DNA of 64,000 nucleotides from Calonectria ilicicola (lineage: Eukaryota; Ascomycota; Sordariomycetes; Hypocreales; Nectriaceae): assembly GCA_020809705.1 (NCBI GenBank), contig CP085830.1, positions 62,001 to 126,000 of the forward strand, written 5' to 3'. Shown piece after piece: positions 44,907-55,605 of the stretch. Position 1 is the first letter of the stretch, and every line of letters starts with the position of its first letter. The position numbers were made by a program, and so were the translations under genes. The notes beneath the pieces were generated by a model. The model saw nothing but the letters and a program-made list of their open reading frames with translations. It was not told the origin of the DNA and searched no databases.

Positions 44907-46391
44907 ATGTTGCTGGGCAATATAGTTGCCCGCGAGGGCGTTGAGTTGCACCATGCAATCTACCTAGGCTTATTTGCCTCCATGCTCATACTGGTGAGCA
45001 GAATGATTTATTATGCCTACTTTCATGGCTTAAAGAGAGTCCCAGGGCCCTGGTTCCCTGCTGCATCATCTCTTTGGATCCGATGGCAGCGATGGCACGG
45101 TAAGCTGTCCTTCACAGCAGACGACCTTTTAACCCGCTATGGTCCCATCGTTCGCATTAGCCCTAACATGGTGCTCGTCAACGATATACCTTCACTTCAT
45201 TCTGTATTTTCCAGGCTGGACCTGGATACTGCCCCCAGAGCGGTTCGGGCTCTTCGAATTGGCGGGCATGAATGGACCGTCACCTACCCACAACATAGCA
45301 TTGCTCGTGAGCGACGACGGCCAGTGATGGTTGCTACAACTAACAAAGCCATGAGATACTGGCACCCAATATTTGATGATAATGTAAATCAAATGGTCAA
45401 CGATTTGGCCCAATCTCAGGGCCAGAGATCTGAAGATATTGTTCACCATCTCCGCATAGCTACACTCCGCAACTCTCAGGTGGTCATGGCTGGCTCTCAC
45501 ACCAAGCTGACAACGGAAAACTTCCCCCATACTGTTGGAGAATACAACTTTTTAGTTGTGTGGCGCCTATGTCTACCTGAATGGGTATTTGAGTGGCTAA
45601 AATATGGACCTTTTAAACACGCCAAGTTGCGTGTTCAATCCAGCGACAAGCTATACCAGCTGGGTCATGAGATATGCCGACAGGCAGAATTGGCTGACCC
45701 ATCGGATCCCGATGATGTGCCCTCTGTTTATAAACTTCTTACTGAGAAACGTGAGAAGGGTGTGTCCTGGAAAGACTCCGAGCTCAGTGCCGAGATGGCC
45801 GGTCAGATTCTAGCCGCAACCGAAACTACTTCCTCTGCCCTAGCTTTTATCCTTTACGAATTAGCCAAGAACCAGAGCCTATTGGACAACTTGTATAGCG
45901 AGGTAGCAGAGATTCCAAGTGACGCGCTTGGTGAGGCAAAGCTTCTCGATGCCTGCATTCGTGAAGGACTCCGCTTCCGGCCCCCAGTCGCACTAACGGG
46001 TAGTCGGCTTGTACCCAAAGGTGGGCTAGATGTTCTTGGCTATTATCTTCCAGAAGGTACTGTAGTCACAACCCAGTCTCTCTCCCTGAGCAGACAGCGG
46101 CCTGACCTCTTCCCGAATTACGACGTTTTCGACCCGACACGATGGTTGAACGAGACTAATGCTCAAGAACTTCGAAGGCTTTCGACCCCTTTTGGAGTTG
46201 GGTCTAGGCGGTGCCCTGGTGGAAATATGGCTGAATACCAGATGCGTCTTATTCTAGCCGCTATTATCCAGAGATTTGAAATTCAAGTGGCACCAGAAAC
46301 GACCCCCGAGTCAATGACGCCGTTTGAGGCAAACGGTTTCCGGTCTCGATATGACGAATGTCATCTAATTTTTAAGCCCCGACAAGACTAG
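44907..46391 (+). CDS. Cytochrome P450 monooxygenase
   Basis: An intron-free frame of 494 residues. The N-terminal ~40 residues include a membrane anchor (AIYLGLFASMLILVSRMIYYAY) and a KRVPGPWFPA proline hinge, so it is probably ER-bound. The I helix reads AGQILAATETTSSA, the K helix has the ExxR in CIREGLRFRPP, and the heme loop is FGVGSRRCPGGN with Cys436 as heme ligand. The absence of introns is less common for fungal P450s. It resembles the families that act in secondary metabolism or xenobiotic oxidation; the substrate is unknown. A P450 reductase is needed and is not encoded here. Confidence 0.93.
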   Translation: MLLGNIVAREGVELHHAIYLGLFASMLILVSRMIYYAYFHGLKRVPGPWFPAASSLWIRWQRWHGKLSFTADDLLTRYGPIVRISPNMVLVNDIPSLHSVFSRLDLDTAPRAVRALRIGGHEWTVTYPQHSIARERRRPVMVATTNKAMRYWHPIFDDNVNQMVNDLAQSQGQRSEDIVHHLRIATLRNSQVVMAGSHTKLTTENFPHTVGEYNFLVVWRLCLPEWVFEWLKYGPFKHAKLRVQSSDKLYQLGHEICRQAELADPSDPDDVPSVYKLLTEKREKGVSWKDSELSAEMAGQILAATETTSSALAFILYELAKNQSLLDNLYSEVAEIPSDALGEAKLLDACIREGLRFRPPVALTGSRLVPKGGLDVLGYYLPEGTVVTTQSLSLSRQRPDLFPNYDVFDPTRWLNETNAQELRRLSTPFGVGSRRCPGGNMAEYQMRLILAAIIQRFEIQVAPETTPESMTPFEANGFRSRYDECHLIFKPRQD

Positions 46392-47149
46392 ATTAGATAT
46401 TAGGTGTTAAGAATGAAATTTGGTGTCAGTCGACCTTTAAATGAGCACAGGTGATGCGTAGGACACTACACGTTGATCATTTCGGTTTTGTGTGGCGGTA
46501 TCACCTGTCCAACATACAGCACAACTTTGAACAGGTCTCTTGTTTTTGGTAATAGTGAAGCATTTGCGGCTTGGAGCATCTATGTTTTCTAATTCTACTT
46601 AACATAAACAGAGCTTAACTTTTGTCAGAGCTAAGGGGAATAAATCATCCATTCAATCAAGTAGACTCGGGCGATCTTATAATAAACACATATCATCTAT
46701 GTCATAGATTTTGGCGATACGATTTTACTCTGAGCGTAATATAGGGACATAGCCATACTTCATCTGCAAACGCTCTCTATTGTCATTTCAAAATGTTTTG
46801 ATGGAAGTAGCCAGTTAGTGATGTTCCAATCTTTTCTTTATTATCAAATCGGAAAGAAACATGAATATATTTATTCGCTAGTGTAAGTAATTTAGCATCC
46901 TATCGTGCCCCAATACTAATCTAAATGCCATGAGGTTCATGACCTCAGGATCACATCAGCAATCCATTCGGAATCCAATCAATGTCCCCCAAGATTGTAG
47001 AAACGGTCATGTCTATTCTTCTCATTCGAGCAGCCGTAATGGTATTTTTTAAACCATCGATAAACATGAAGCAAATAGAATGGAACATAATTCTTTTTCT
47101 CCATCAACTGAGGTCTCGGAGATTCCCTCCTGAAAGAGGCGACTCAATG
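46392..47149. other. Intergenic between convergent genes
   Basis: 0.76 kb of AT-rich 3' sequence between the P450 and the repeat protein. The plus frame at 46982-47269 overlaps the next gene and is a shadow. No gene seen. Confidence 0.5.
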
Positions 47150-48046
47150 TTACTCCTTTGTAAAGATAGCAGCAAACCTGTCTTGACCGCTCACAGTGTA
47201 TCCACACACAAGCTTGATACGATATCCCTGAGCCACCCATTTATTCACCTCGGACTGATAGCCGGCTGAGGTCATGGCATGCCTTGCGACCCAAGGGCCA
47301 GTTGACTTGTCCCAAATCGCGGCGTAATAATCCACGTTGTTGACCACATAAGCACTAACATGGACAGTACGAAAACCCTGAGCCACGTATTGGTTTGTAA
47401 CCTGCTGATACTGAGCAGATGTTAGGCCATGGCGAGCAGCCAATGGGATTGTGGAGGTCGACTTTTCCCAGATTGCCGCATAACGGGCCTGGCCACCAGA
47501 AGGGTAACCGCTGACACGCTTCAGTCGGTATCCCTGCTTAGAATAGGTATCAAAGGCGGTCTGGTAGTCAGATGCTGTCAAATCATGTCGAGCAACCCAT
47601 CCCCCAGGAACAGTAGACTTATCCCAGATGGAATCAAACCAGACATCACCCTTAGCATCCGGATATGGGTTAACAACCACAGGTCGGTATCCCAGCGAAA
47701 CATAATAGTTGAACTGGCTCTGGTAGTCCTTGGCTTTTACAAGCATGCTAGCGAACGCGGCAGAACTACCGGGCTTATCCCAGATACCTGCCCAGCGTGA
47801 CTGTGTGCCGACATTATAAGAGCTGATATATGAAATTCTGTATCCCTTGCTGAACATGTCGTTATTGACATTTCGAAAGGGTGTAAAGGCCAGATCATGC
47901 CTTGCTTCCCACGGCACAGCGCGGGCAGCAATAGAGCTGGAGGTGCCAGTTTCATCGACCGGCAGTGTAGTGACCGCGGAAGGGAAACTCGCCATGGCCA
48001 TGAGGCACAGGGCCCAGGCAACAATAGACCTGAAACCCGACATCAT
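47150..48046 (-). CDS. Secreted protein of five ~50-residue tandem repeats (BTRD1-type)
   Basis: A single exon of 298 residues. Residues 1-27 form a signal peptide. From Trp46 on, five repeats follow one another at about 46-96, 97-148, 149-200, 201-250 and 251-298. Each has the pattern W-x-ARH-L-x(5)YQ...QGYR...VSGY...xAAIWxKS. This matches the repeat that forms the N-terminal half of secreted fungal polyglycine hydrolases, where it precedes a beta-lactamase-like catalytic domain. No such domain is present here, and the frame ends right after the fifth repeat. Role as a binding or scaffold module is inference. The upstream ATGs at 48046 and 48043 are adjacent. Confidence 0.82.
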   Translation of the reverse strand: MMSGFRSIVAWALCLMAMASFPSAVTTLPVDETGTSSSIAARAVPWEARHDLAFTPFRNVNNDMFSKGYRISYISSYNVGTQSRWAGIWDKPGSSAAFASMLVKAKDYQSQFNYYVSLGYRPVVVNPYPDAKGDVWFDSIWDKSTVPGGWVARHDLTASDYQTAFDTYSKQGYRLKRVSGYPSGGQARYAAIWEKSTSTIPLAARHGLTSAQYQQVTNQYVAQGFRTVHVSAYVVNNVDYYAAIWDKSTGPWVARHAMTSAGYQSEVNKWVAQGYRIKLVCGYTVSGQDRFAAIFTKE

Positions 48047-49950
48047 GGATACGTGTGTTTGATGTTCGTAAAAACAAAGTTGCGTTCAGAATCTGTGCAA
48101 GAAATGAAGTGGGATGAGGAAGCTGCTTAGTATCGACATAGGTATTTATCATAAGAGAAAAAGGAGAAATTTCCCATTGCTGTGTGATCCCATTGTCTTG
48201 TCGCGTGACAACAGCACACTTGAGGTGGCTTGCTGAAACCAGGTCTAGACTGAGCCTTTGATGGCTGTGCAGAGTTAATTGGTTAAGCTTAACGCACTTG
48301 TGGCGCATGTGGTCCCTGCATTGAGCGTTTTCGCGAGCGAGCTGAAAGTGCCAAGGAGCGGCTGAGCAGGGTGCCTTGAGCCATCGTTCAGGAGTATTGT
48401 GTGGCGTATAAGTAGACACAGATCAAATACATGTACGCATTACACGCACGCTAGGATTGAGTTTCTTGTAAAGAGATCCGACCTAGATCATAATTTTAGC
48501 CCTCATGAACTCTATTTGAACCAGATTATTGGTACCCTCCCTGAGATAAACTGAGGTTGATCAGCGGTGTATGTTTTTGTCTTTGTAGCGCGTTGACTAG
48601 TCAAATTCAGCCCTGTGTTAGGGATGAAATTAGGGCGCCACAAACACCAGTCTAAAGCGCAAGCCCTTCCACAATGAAAGCACGCCTCACACGCTTTATG
48701 TTTTAATACGCCGCCATTCGAGGTTTTCACAGCCCCTGTATTCTAAAAGACGGCGCAAAACATAACGAATGAGCTGCGTTAATGTGTCCCAGCCACCAGG
48801 ACTACTCAAAACTAAATTTGGTACTCTTTCCCTCGACCCGCCATTGACCCAACACAAGTTGCTAATTGGTGGTTGATGATGTCACAGCTGGAATGGTCTC
48901 GCCAATGTGGATGACGGACCAAGACATTGCGCTGACAGCCCAAAGAAAGAAATTTCCAGCGAAAATAACAAAGGCGACAAGGGATTAGAATAAACGCGGG
49001 TATCTGGCACATACAGGCAGCAATCTTGAGAACCGCTCCACACACTCTTTCACAACTGCCGGACGTGGCAACGCCCCGCCCAAGGCCAAGCCTCTGATCC
49101 AAAAGTTTAATGAATGCCAGGTATGCTAAAGGTTCTTCCGAAATATTCTCGACTAGATCGGGTTGTCCTACCAGATGCGTAAGGGTCGATACTCCTGCCT
49201 GAGAAATCATCATTAATCGTATTCTCGCTCACTTACCTTGACTACAAGCACTGCAAAGTCCACTTCGACCTCAATTCCAATGTTCGTGGATGTTATCTTC
49301 CCCGCCTGACATCAAAATTTGATGTGCAATATGCTCACCAGAGGATGCAAGAGTTTGCAGGAGCCTAGCTAAGTGCAGTTACGATCACGACCACGTCTAG
49401 GTCAGCCCAAACCCCACAGGAATTTAATAGCACAAAGCAGTAGTAAAGTCATGATGGGTTGGGCGTTTTCTTTCAGAATAGGACTGTTGGGTGGCAGATC
49501 GATGAGATCCCGTTGTCACCAAACCCCTTTCATTTTAGTAGTCTGTGCAAGAAGCCAAATCCTCACTACAGCGATATCTCATCAACGCAACACAACGCAA
49601 CAGACGTTGACCACAAATGCACCGCTTTGAGGGTGTCCACCCTGCGGCTTCTTTACCATGGACACCACAGAACCCAGCAGCTTCAAATATTAATGAATGA
49701 ATAAACCAGACATCTTCATTTTTAATTTAATTTTAATATGTTTTTTTATTTCTATCTACTTGAAGAAAAAGGAGTGAGCTTGATCATGATTTCTACCGAG
49801 AGCTGTGAAGCTGTACATTTCTATCACGATAGGATAAACCAACAAGATTGTATTTTGAATGGTTTGGCGGAATTCTAACTTGTGATGTTTCAGTTCTTTT
49901 ATTATTGAGTGTCTCACTGATGATTGCAACATGACTTGCTCCCTGGATCA
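48047..49950. other. Intergenic with an unresolved possible gene near 48.8-49.3 kb
   Basis: The minus strand at 48812-49213 is open for 133 codons and starts ISQAGVSTLTHLVGQPDL. A second minus frame nearby reads VAFVIFAGNFFLWAVSAM before a stop. The two could be parts of one spliced gene, but I could not find splice sites that join them in phase. No family is recognised. The rest is non-coding. Confidence 0.35.
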
Positions 49951-51018
49951 TTAAATATTGGTAGAAATACCCGGTGATATGAGTTCCAGGCTGGCCATCA
50001 TCTCGTCGAAAAATGCCTTCTGTATATCAGCGCCAAGTTGATTAGTCACATGGCATGCAGGGCTAGGGAGTCAAATTTCGTTAGCGATTTCGTTCGGGTA
50101 AATGGAATGAGGGAATCATTTCCCAGGACAAACGGGTACTCACGTTTGATTATGGCAATTGTTCAAATACTGCCCACTACTCTCCTTTCCCGCAAGAATG
50201 CCATGTACAAGTGCACGGCTACCCATTTCGGTGCTACGAGCGAGAAAATCCGGCGGCGCAGCCATCCCCTCCCTCAAAAGACTAGATTTACAATAGCTTG
50301 GGTTTGGAGTGTTGAGGATGATCGCTTGCTTTCCCGATGCTTTCATTCGACCGTCCAGTTCACGAGTAATGTAAAGGACCAGTAGTTTTGAAACTTGATA
50401 ACGAGAATTCATATCTGCCTTTTTGGGATCATTAAGACGTGCCATGATCCCCGTGTTCTCGTCCGGGATGAGCTCCTTGATTGGAGCCCAGTAGTGCATT
50501 GCCGAGTTTGGAATGACAAATTTCCCAAGGGATGGGGAGAGGCGCAATTTCGGTAGCAACAATAGGCATAAGAGAAAAGTTGAAATAACGTTGACGGTGA
50601 TAGTTTTCTCATTGTTCTCCGAGGTAGCAAATTTCATTGTGGCAATACCAGCATTGGCGAGAACGGCATCCAGACGACCCAAAGACGTATTGGCTCTATC
50701 GGCAAAGGACTTGACAGAGTCATAGCTTTCCATATCAAGATGCCATACCTCTATCGAGTCAGGAGACCGATTCGTGGACTCGAGGAGCTGTGATCGTGCC
50801 TTTTCTCCCTTGGGCATATCTCGGACAGCCATAATGAGTTTGCCGAATCCGATCCGGAGTAGATGCTGGCTAGCTTCGTAGCCAAGACCAGTATTAGATC
50901 CTGTGACTATGATGGTCTGCTCACAAAGATCTTCAGTGAACTCGGGATAGGGAAGGGTCACAAATAAGTTGGACCCAATGACGGAGCTAATACCGTGAAT
51001 AGCGGACAAGACAGACAT
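49951..51018 (-). CDS. Short-chain dehydrogenase/reductase
   Basis: Two exons (50144-51018 and 49951-50062) with an 81-nt intron give about 328 residues. The Rossmann fold shows TGSNTGLG at 39-46, a D/LD acidic region in WHLDMESYDSV, and NAG at 122-124. The catalytic set is Ser172 (PNSAMHY) with Tyr207 and Lys211 in SRYQVSK. The second exon supplies the usual end, KAFFDEMMASLELISPGI. This layout is that of the retinol-dehydrogenase/WW-oxidoreductase-like fungal SDRs that reduce ketones or oxidise alcohols with NAD(P). It diverges from the Zn2Cys6 gene that starts at 51411, which suggests co-regulation. Confidence 0.9.
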
Positions 51019-51410
51019 GATAGATGGGGTGATTTAGTCGGGTCGGGAAATTGATTGGAATAAAATGAAGCTATTGAAGTATGTCTTGACTGAACTTATT
51101 TCACATATTGGAGAATCATAAAGGCTTGTTTAAGTACTTTATCGACTTTCAACTCAGGAGCTCCGACTGAGTTGTCTCCACCCATGCGCGCCAGGGGCAA
51201 GCCACAGGCGGATTTAATATCCCCGCACTGGTGTTTTTAGTGGTGAATTCAAGTCATCCTTCAAGCTGACTCATGCCTGTAAGGAACGGATTTAAAAACT
51301 CCGCCCCGAAAATCAACTCGGGTGCACCCACATCTCGCACTTACAAAATTACAGCAAGCCTGGCAATTTGACTACACCGCATCCATAAAATTACTTTGCC
51401 CAGTGTTTCG
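51019..51410. promoter_or_regulatory. Bidirectional promoter with an inverted repeat (SDR / Zn2Cys6)
   Basis: 392 bp between diverging start codons. AACTCAG (51151-51157) and CTGAGTT (51167-51173) form a perfect 7-bp inverted repeat with a 9-bp spacer. A GGCGG and several CCG/CGG triplets lie nearby. Binding of the neighbouring regulator is a guess. Confidence 0.45.
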
Positions 51411-53788
51411 ATGTTGCGAGAAGGAAAGACGGAGAAGCGGAATCGACCTCCCAGGTCTTGCGAAACGTGTCGCCTTCGAAAGTGAGTCAGGAAGACCACT
51501 TACTACAGCCCGATTGCTAATACGAGTCTCTACTGTGCAAGATCAAAATGCAACCGTGGCCTCCCCTGTGATACATGCATTAGAAGGGGCAAAGAGACAC
51601 AGTGTCGATACGCACTGAACGCCGATAGAAACGAGAGACTTGACAATGGGAAAGAAGCTATCAGCGAGCGTTTAAAAAATCTAGAGAATCTGATCTCTTC
51701 CTTTGCCCAAACGGGTGCACCAAAGGGCCGATCGTCACTCGTGGGCTCGACTGACAGGGCGATAGAGGATGAGATCACTTCAACGATAGACATATCTGGA
51801 TCCCTCGCAAGCGGCGTGTTCAGCGGTCTCCGGGCAAGCTATGTTGACTCTAATCATTGGTCTTCCATATTGGAGGACATCAAAAGCATCCGAGAGCAGT
51901 TAGTATTTCCAGACTTTCAAAATGACACATCATTAGCAGCCTCGTCAATTTCAGATACCACAAATGATGCGGGGGAATTTGAAGACGATACGGATCTCAT
52001 TTTCGGACGCACCGAGTCTTTGGAACTTAGGCAAATTCTTGAGGCCTTACCAGCTCGCCAAGTTTGCGATAATCTAGTCTCTTATTATTTTCGATCTCAG
52101 CATACAATCTTACGTAAGTATTGGCACATCGTGATTATGAACTTCCAGGGCTGGAGCTGATCCCATCTTTTCATGCTCAGCGATTTTGCATCCCGCAAAG
52201 TTCCAGCGAGAGGTAAGCAGTGAAGAGACCAACAAGAGCCACAAATATTATGAGCTTCATCTTACATGAGAGGTGTTACTAGTATGAATTCTTTTGGGAG
52301 GCGCCAAAAGAAATCTCACCCGTCTGGATTGCTCTTCTGTTTGCAGTTCTGAGTTTAGCGTCAACTCTTTATGAATTCTCAACAACAAAACAAGCGCCAG
52401 CAAGCTTTGCCCTCAAAGCTAGATTTCTTTCCAAAAAAGTCGAACGTTGCCTCGTTCTAGGCAAATACACAACAGCTGATGAGCATAGTCTGGAGGCTTT
52501 AATTATCCACCTCCAGAGCTGCTATATCCGCTCAAAGGATTCAGATGTCAATCTCTGGTTTCTTGAGGGCGCTATCATTCGTCTTGCAATTAATCAAGGC
52601 TACCACAGAGAGCCCACAAAGTTTCCAGGCTCGTTCTCGCCATTTGATGGTGAAATGCGCCGCAGAGTTTGGATTAGTATTTTCCAAATTGACGCACTCA
52701 TGTCCTTCCAGATGGGGTTGCCGAGTATGATACCTGGGGAATATTGCGATACGGAGTTGCCTCGAAACCTCAATTACTCAGACTTCAATCCAGAGTCGTT
52801 GGCATTACCAGAGTCACGCCCTCTTTCCGACTACACGCCGATTCTATACTCAATTGTGAAGGCATCTGTCATGTCAGTGTTTAAAAGAGTCGTTGACTAC
52901 ACCAGAGCTCTTATGCCAGCTTCGAGAGAGAGAATAAAGGCCATTGATGAGGAGACCAGGGCGGCTTACAAAGGCCTGCCTGAAAACTTCAAGTATAGAC
53001 CACTTAGGCATTCTATCGTAGATAGTCCGGGGATTATTTCGAACCGAGCTACGATAGAGATGCTGCATCTGAAGAGCATAATCGTGCTTCACCGACAGTC
53101 CATTACGGATCGACAAGACAGCTGGTCAAGACACGCCTGCCTAGAAGCAGCTATGAATGTCCTCGATAGACAAGTTGAACTACATGAAGCAACACAACCA
53201 GGTGGTCAACTTCATGACGAAGGATGGATGATAACAGCACTAACCATGAACGATTTTATCCTTGCTGCTACAGTTATATGCTTAGATCTTACACTTGGGA
53301 TAAAATTCACTAATGCCACAGATACGAAAGGTAATTCTATCTCAAGTGGGGACAATCATGATTTCATGAGATATTTCAAGGCTATCCAAGCTTCTCACAA
53401 AATCTGGGCTGCAACCAGTATGTACTCATCCGAAGCACGAATTGCTTCGAATGCATTGGAATCAACGATCCGAAGGATTGAGGATCATAGAGATAAACAG
53501 CTCAGTTTTTTTATTCCTGAGGATATACAAATTCCTCAGATAACAAATGACATGGAACACGTTGATTGGGTAAGTGGATCAATTTTGAAGATATCATGGC
53601 TGTAAATCCAAGGATATCATTCATGTATTTCCTGAATCAGGTATCCATATTAATTGTGCCGTTTTTAGAGTCTCTTAGATAATTATTCTCAGAATCTATT
53701 TAATGATGGTGTGGATTTGGACTTGGACTCTTGGATGTTAGATATAGCTGGATTGCCAGTACTCCATGAGCGGCAAGCTTCCCCTTAG
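51411..53788 (+). CDS. Zn2Cys6 transcription factor with fungal-specific TF domain
   Basis: Five exons (51411-51481, 51542-52113, 52181-52212, 52283-53569, 53669-53788) give about 693 residues. The zinc cluster, split by intron 1 after CRLR, has Cys17, 20, 27, 33, 36 and 45. A short coiled-coil-like segment follows (SERLKNLENLISSF). The Fungal_trans domain in the middle contains FEFFWEAP-like YEFFWEAPKE, LEGAIIRLAINQGYHREP and EMRRRVWISIFQIDALMSFQMGLP. The tail ends with an acidic-hydrophobic stretch (FNDGVDLDLDSWMLDIAGL) that looks like an activation region. All four introns have GT..AG borders and phases fit. It probably controls the divergent SDR and perhaps the carrier downstream. Confidence 0.92.
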
Positions 53789-53954
53789 AATACGGCTATA
53801 TCCTGATCTCGCTATTCCTCGGCTCCTAAATTCTTTTCGGTAACTCGTGCATAATTTATGGACTCAGGGTCTTAGTTATATGTACATTCAGATGCTGCAA
53901 TCATGTCGCAAAGGCAGCACCCTGTCTATGCATTAAACATCAATACTCCAACTA

Positions 53955-55605
53955 TCATAGGGAGTACCTAAAACCTTTGTTGTCAATCTCTGTGACATCA
54001 TGCATGCCAGCCTCTACTGCTTCCTTCTCGTCAACAAGCCCAGCAGCATCACGCCTTTTATTCTCGCGATACATGTAAATGTAGAGAACAACAATGGAAA
54101 GCAACTTGACAGTATAACCAACCAACATAGCAATATACGCACTATGATAACCAGCTACAGGCAGTCAGTATATATGTATAAATGCGTAAAATCCATAATG
54201 ACTTACGAGCTTCGCTTGATCGAAATGTCTGCGGACCAATAATATTTCCGATGCAATAGCCTGTAAATAGCACGGCCGCGGTGAGCTGCTTCTTGGTCGA
54301 GCCGGCCACATTAGAGGAAACCATTGTCAAAGACATGCTAAAGCCAAGTCCCTGGAAGTAACAGAGCCAAAGCGCAACCAGACGACCCCACTATTATATT
54401 CTATCAGAAATTGTTCATGTATTGTTCCAAGTTACTCACCTTGTTGTCAGATGGAAGGCCGATGAGCAGCGCCGATCCCAGGATACAAATTGAGTTAGCC
54501 ACAATCATTGTAATACACCTTGAATTAGGGAACTTGGTGCATACAATTCCCCCAATAATCAGTGCCAGAAACTGGACCGCTCCGCCAGGAATCTGCATGT
54601 ACTGTGTGCCCAAAGTGTCAAAACCAAAACCTTTGACGATGAGACTGGTGAAGCTTGTCAGTGCCGAGTTGGGCACCTGAGCGCCCGTGGCCATGATGAA
54701 CAAAATCCATGTCTTTGGGTCCTTTGCACATTGGATCGCCTGATACTTTTTGAAGTGTTTGTTCTTGACACCCTGGCGGTTGCGAGAAACACGTACTGTC
54801 GCTATACTGCGTTCTTTTTCATTGAGAAAGCGCGCCGTTGCGGGCAGATCCGGAAGGAAAATCAGGCTGACGATACCCCAAGCGATGCTCGCAGCGCCAA
54901 AGATGAGAAAAACATACATCCACTTTTGGAGGCCGGAGTTGATGTGGCCAACGGCGTAGCCAATAAGACTTCCAAACATGGTGGCTATGCCGTTAGTGCA
55001 GTAGTAGGCCTCGAGACGCAATGGCTGCTCAGCTGTCGTGTACCAAATGGACATGATCAGGACAAAAGCAGGGTTGATGACGGCTTCAAGAAGTCCCAAA
55101 AAGAAGCGGTTACAAGCCATTCCTGCAAATGACCTGCACGCAGGCGTCGTGATCAGAATGATTCCCCAAATGATTGTTGTCACAGAGACAAAACGACCAA
55201 CTGGAAGTCTCTGCATAAGGTATGAAGCTGGGAATTGAGAGGTCAGGTAGCCAAAGTAGAATATCGAGCCTGTAGATTGGTCAGAAGGGATTTACTTTGG
55301 CGCGAGGGGGAGAAATTACCCAGCCATGAATAATCCTGTCCTTTGAGGTTTGTGCCCTCTTCCAACCCATAGACACTGGCAAAGTTGATGGAGTTCTTGT
55401 CGAGATACTGCAAAGTGTATGTGCCGATCAAGATTGGCACGACTCGCCAGTCGATCTTGCGAAGCACTTTTTTGGCTTCATCCTCGGAAAAGTCCTCTTC
55501 CCGGGCGCCGGCGTAAGCATGGTAGGTGTCGTCCAGATCCTGACTGGAGGCGTCAGTATCCAGCGCTGCGCTAGGCTTTTCAATGTCCTTTGCTTCCATT
55601 TTCAC
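53955..55605 (-). CDS. MFS carrier, DAL5/allantoate-permease (ACS) type
   Basis: Four exons (55320-55605, 54440-55269, 54207-54390, 53955-54154) give about 499 residues, the family's usual length. The hydrophilic ~50-residue N-terminus ends in VLRKIDWRVVPILIGTYTLQYLDKNSINFASVYGL, the signature of the first helix. Others are GSIFYFGYLTSQFPASYLMQ across intron 1, FFLGLLEAVINPAFVLI and GYCIGNIIGPQTF. The tail YMYRENKRRD is typical. Likely a plasma-membrane H+ symporter for an organic anion. Introns are 49-52 nt. It converges with the Zn2Cys6 gene, 166 bp apart, so SDR, regulator and carrier form one compact group. Confidence 0.92.

Noticed and set aside
48812..49213. 133-codon minus frame plus a nearby hydrophobic frame
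   Set aside because: Splice sites that would join the two in phase could not be found and no family is recognised.
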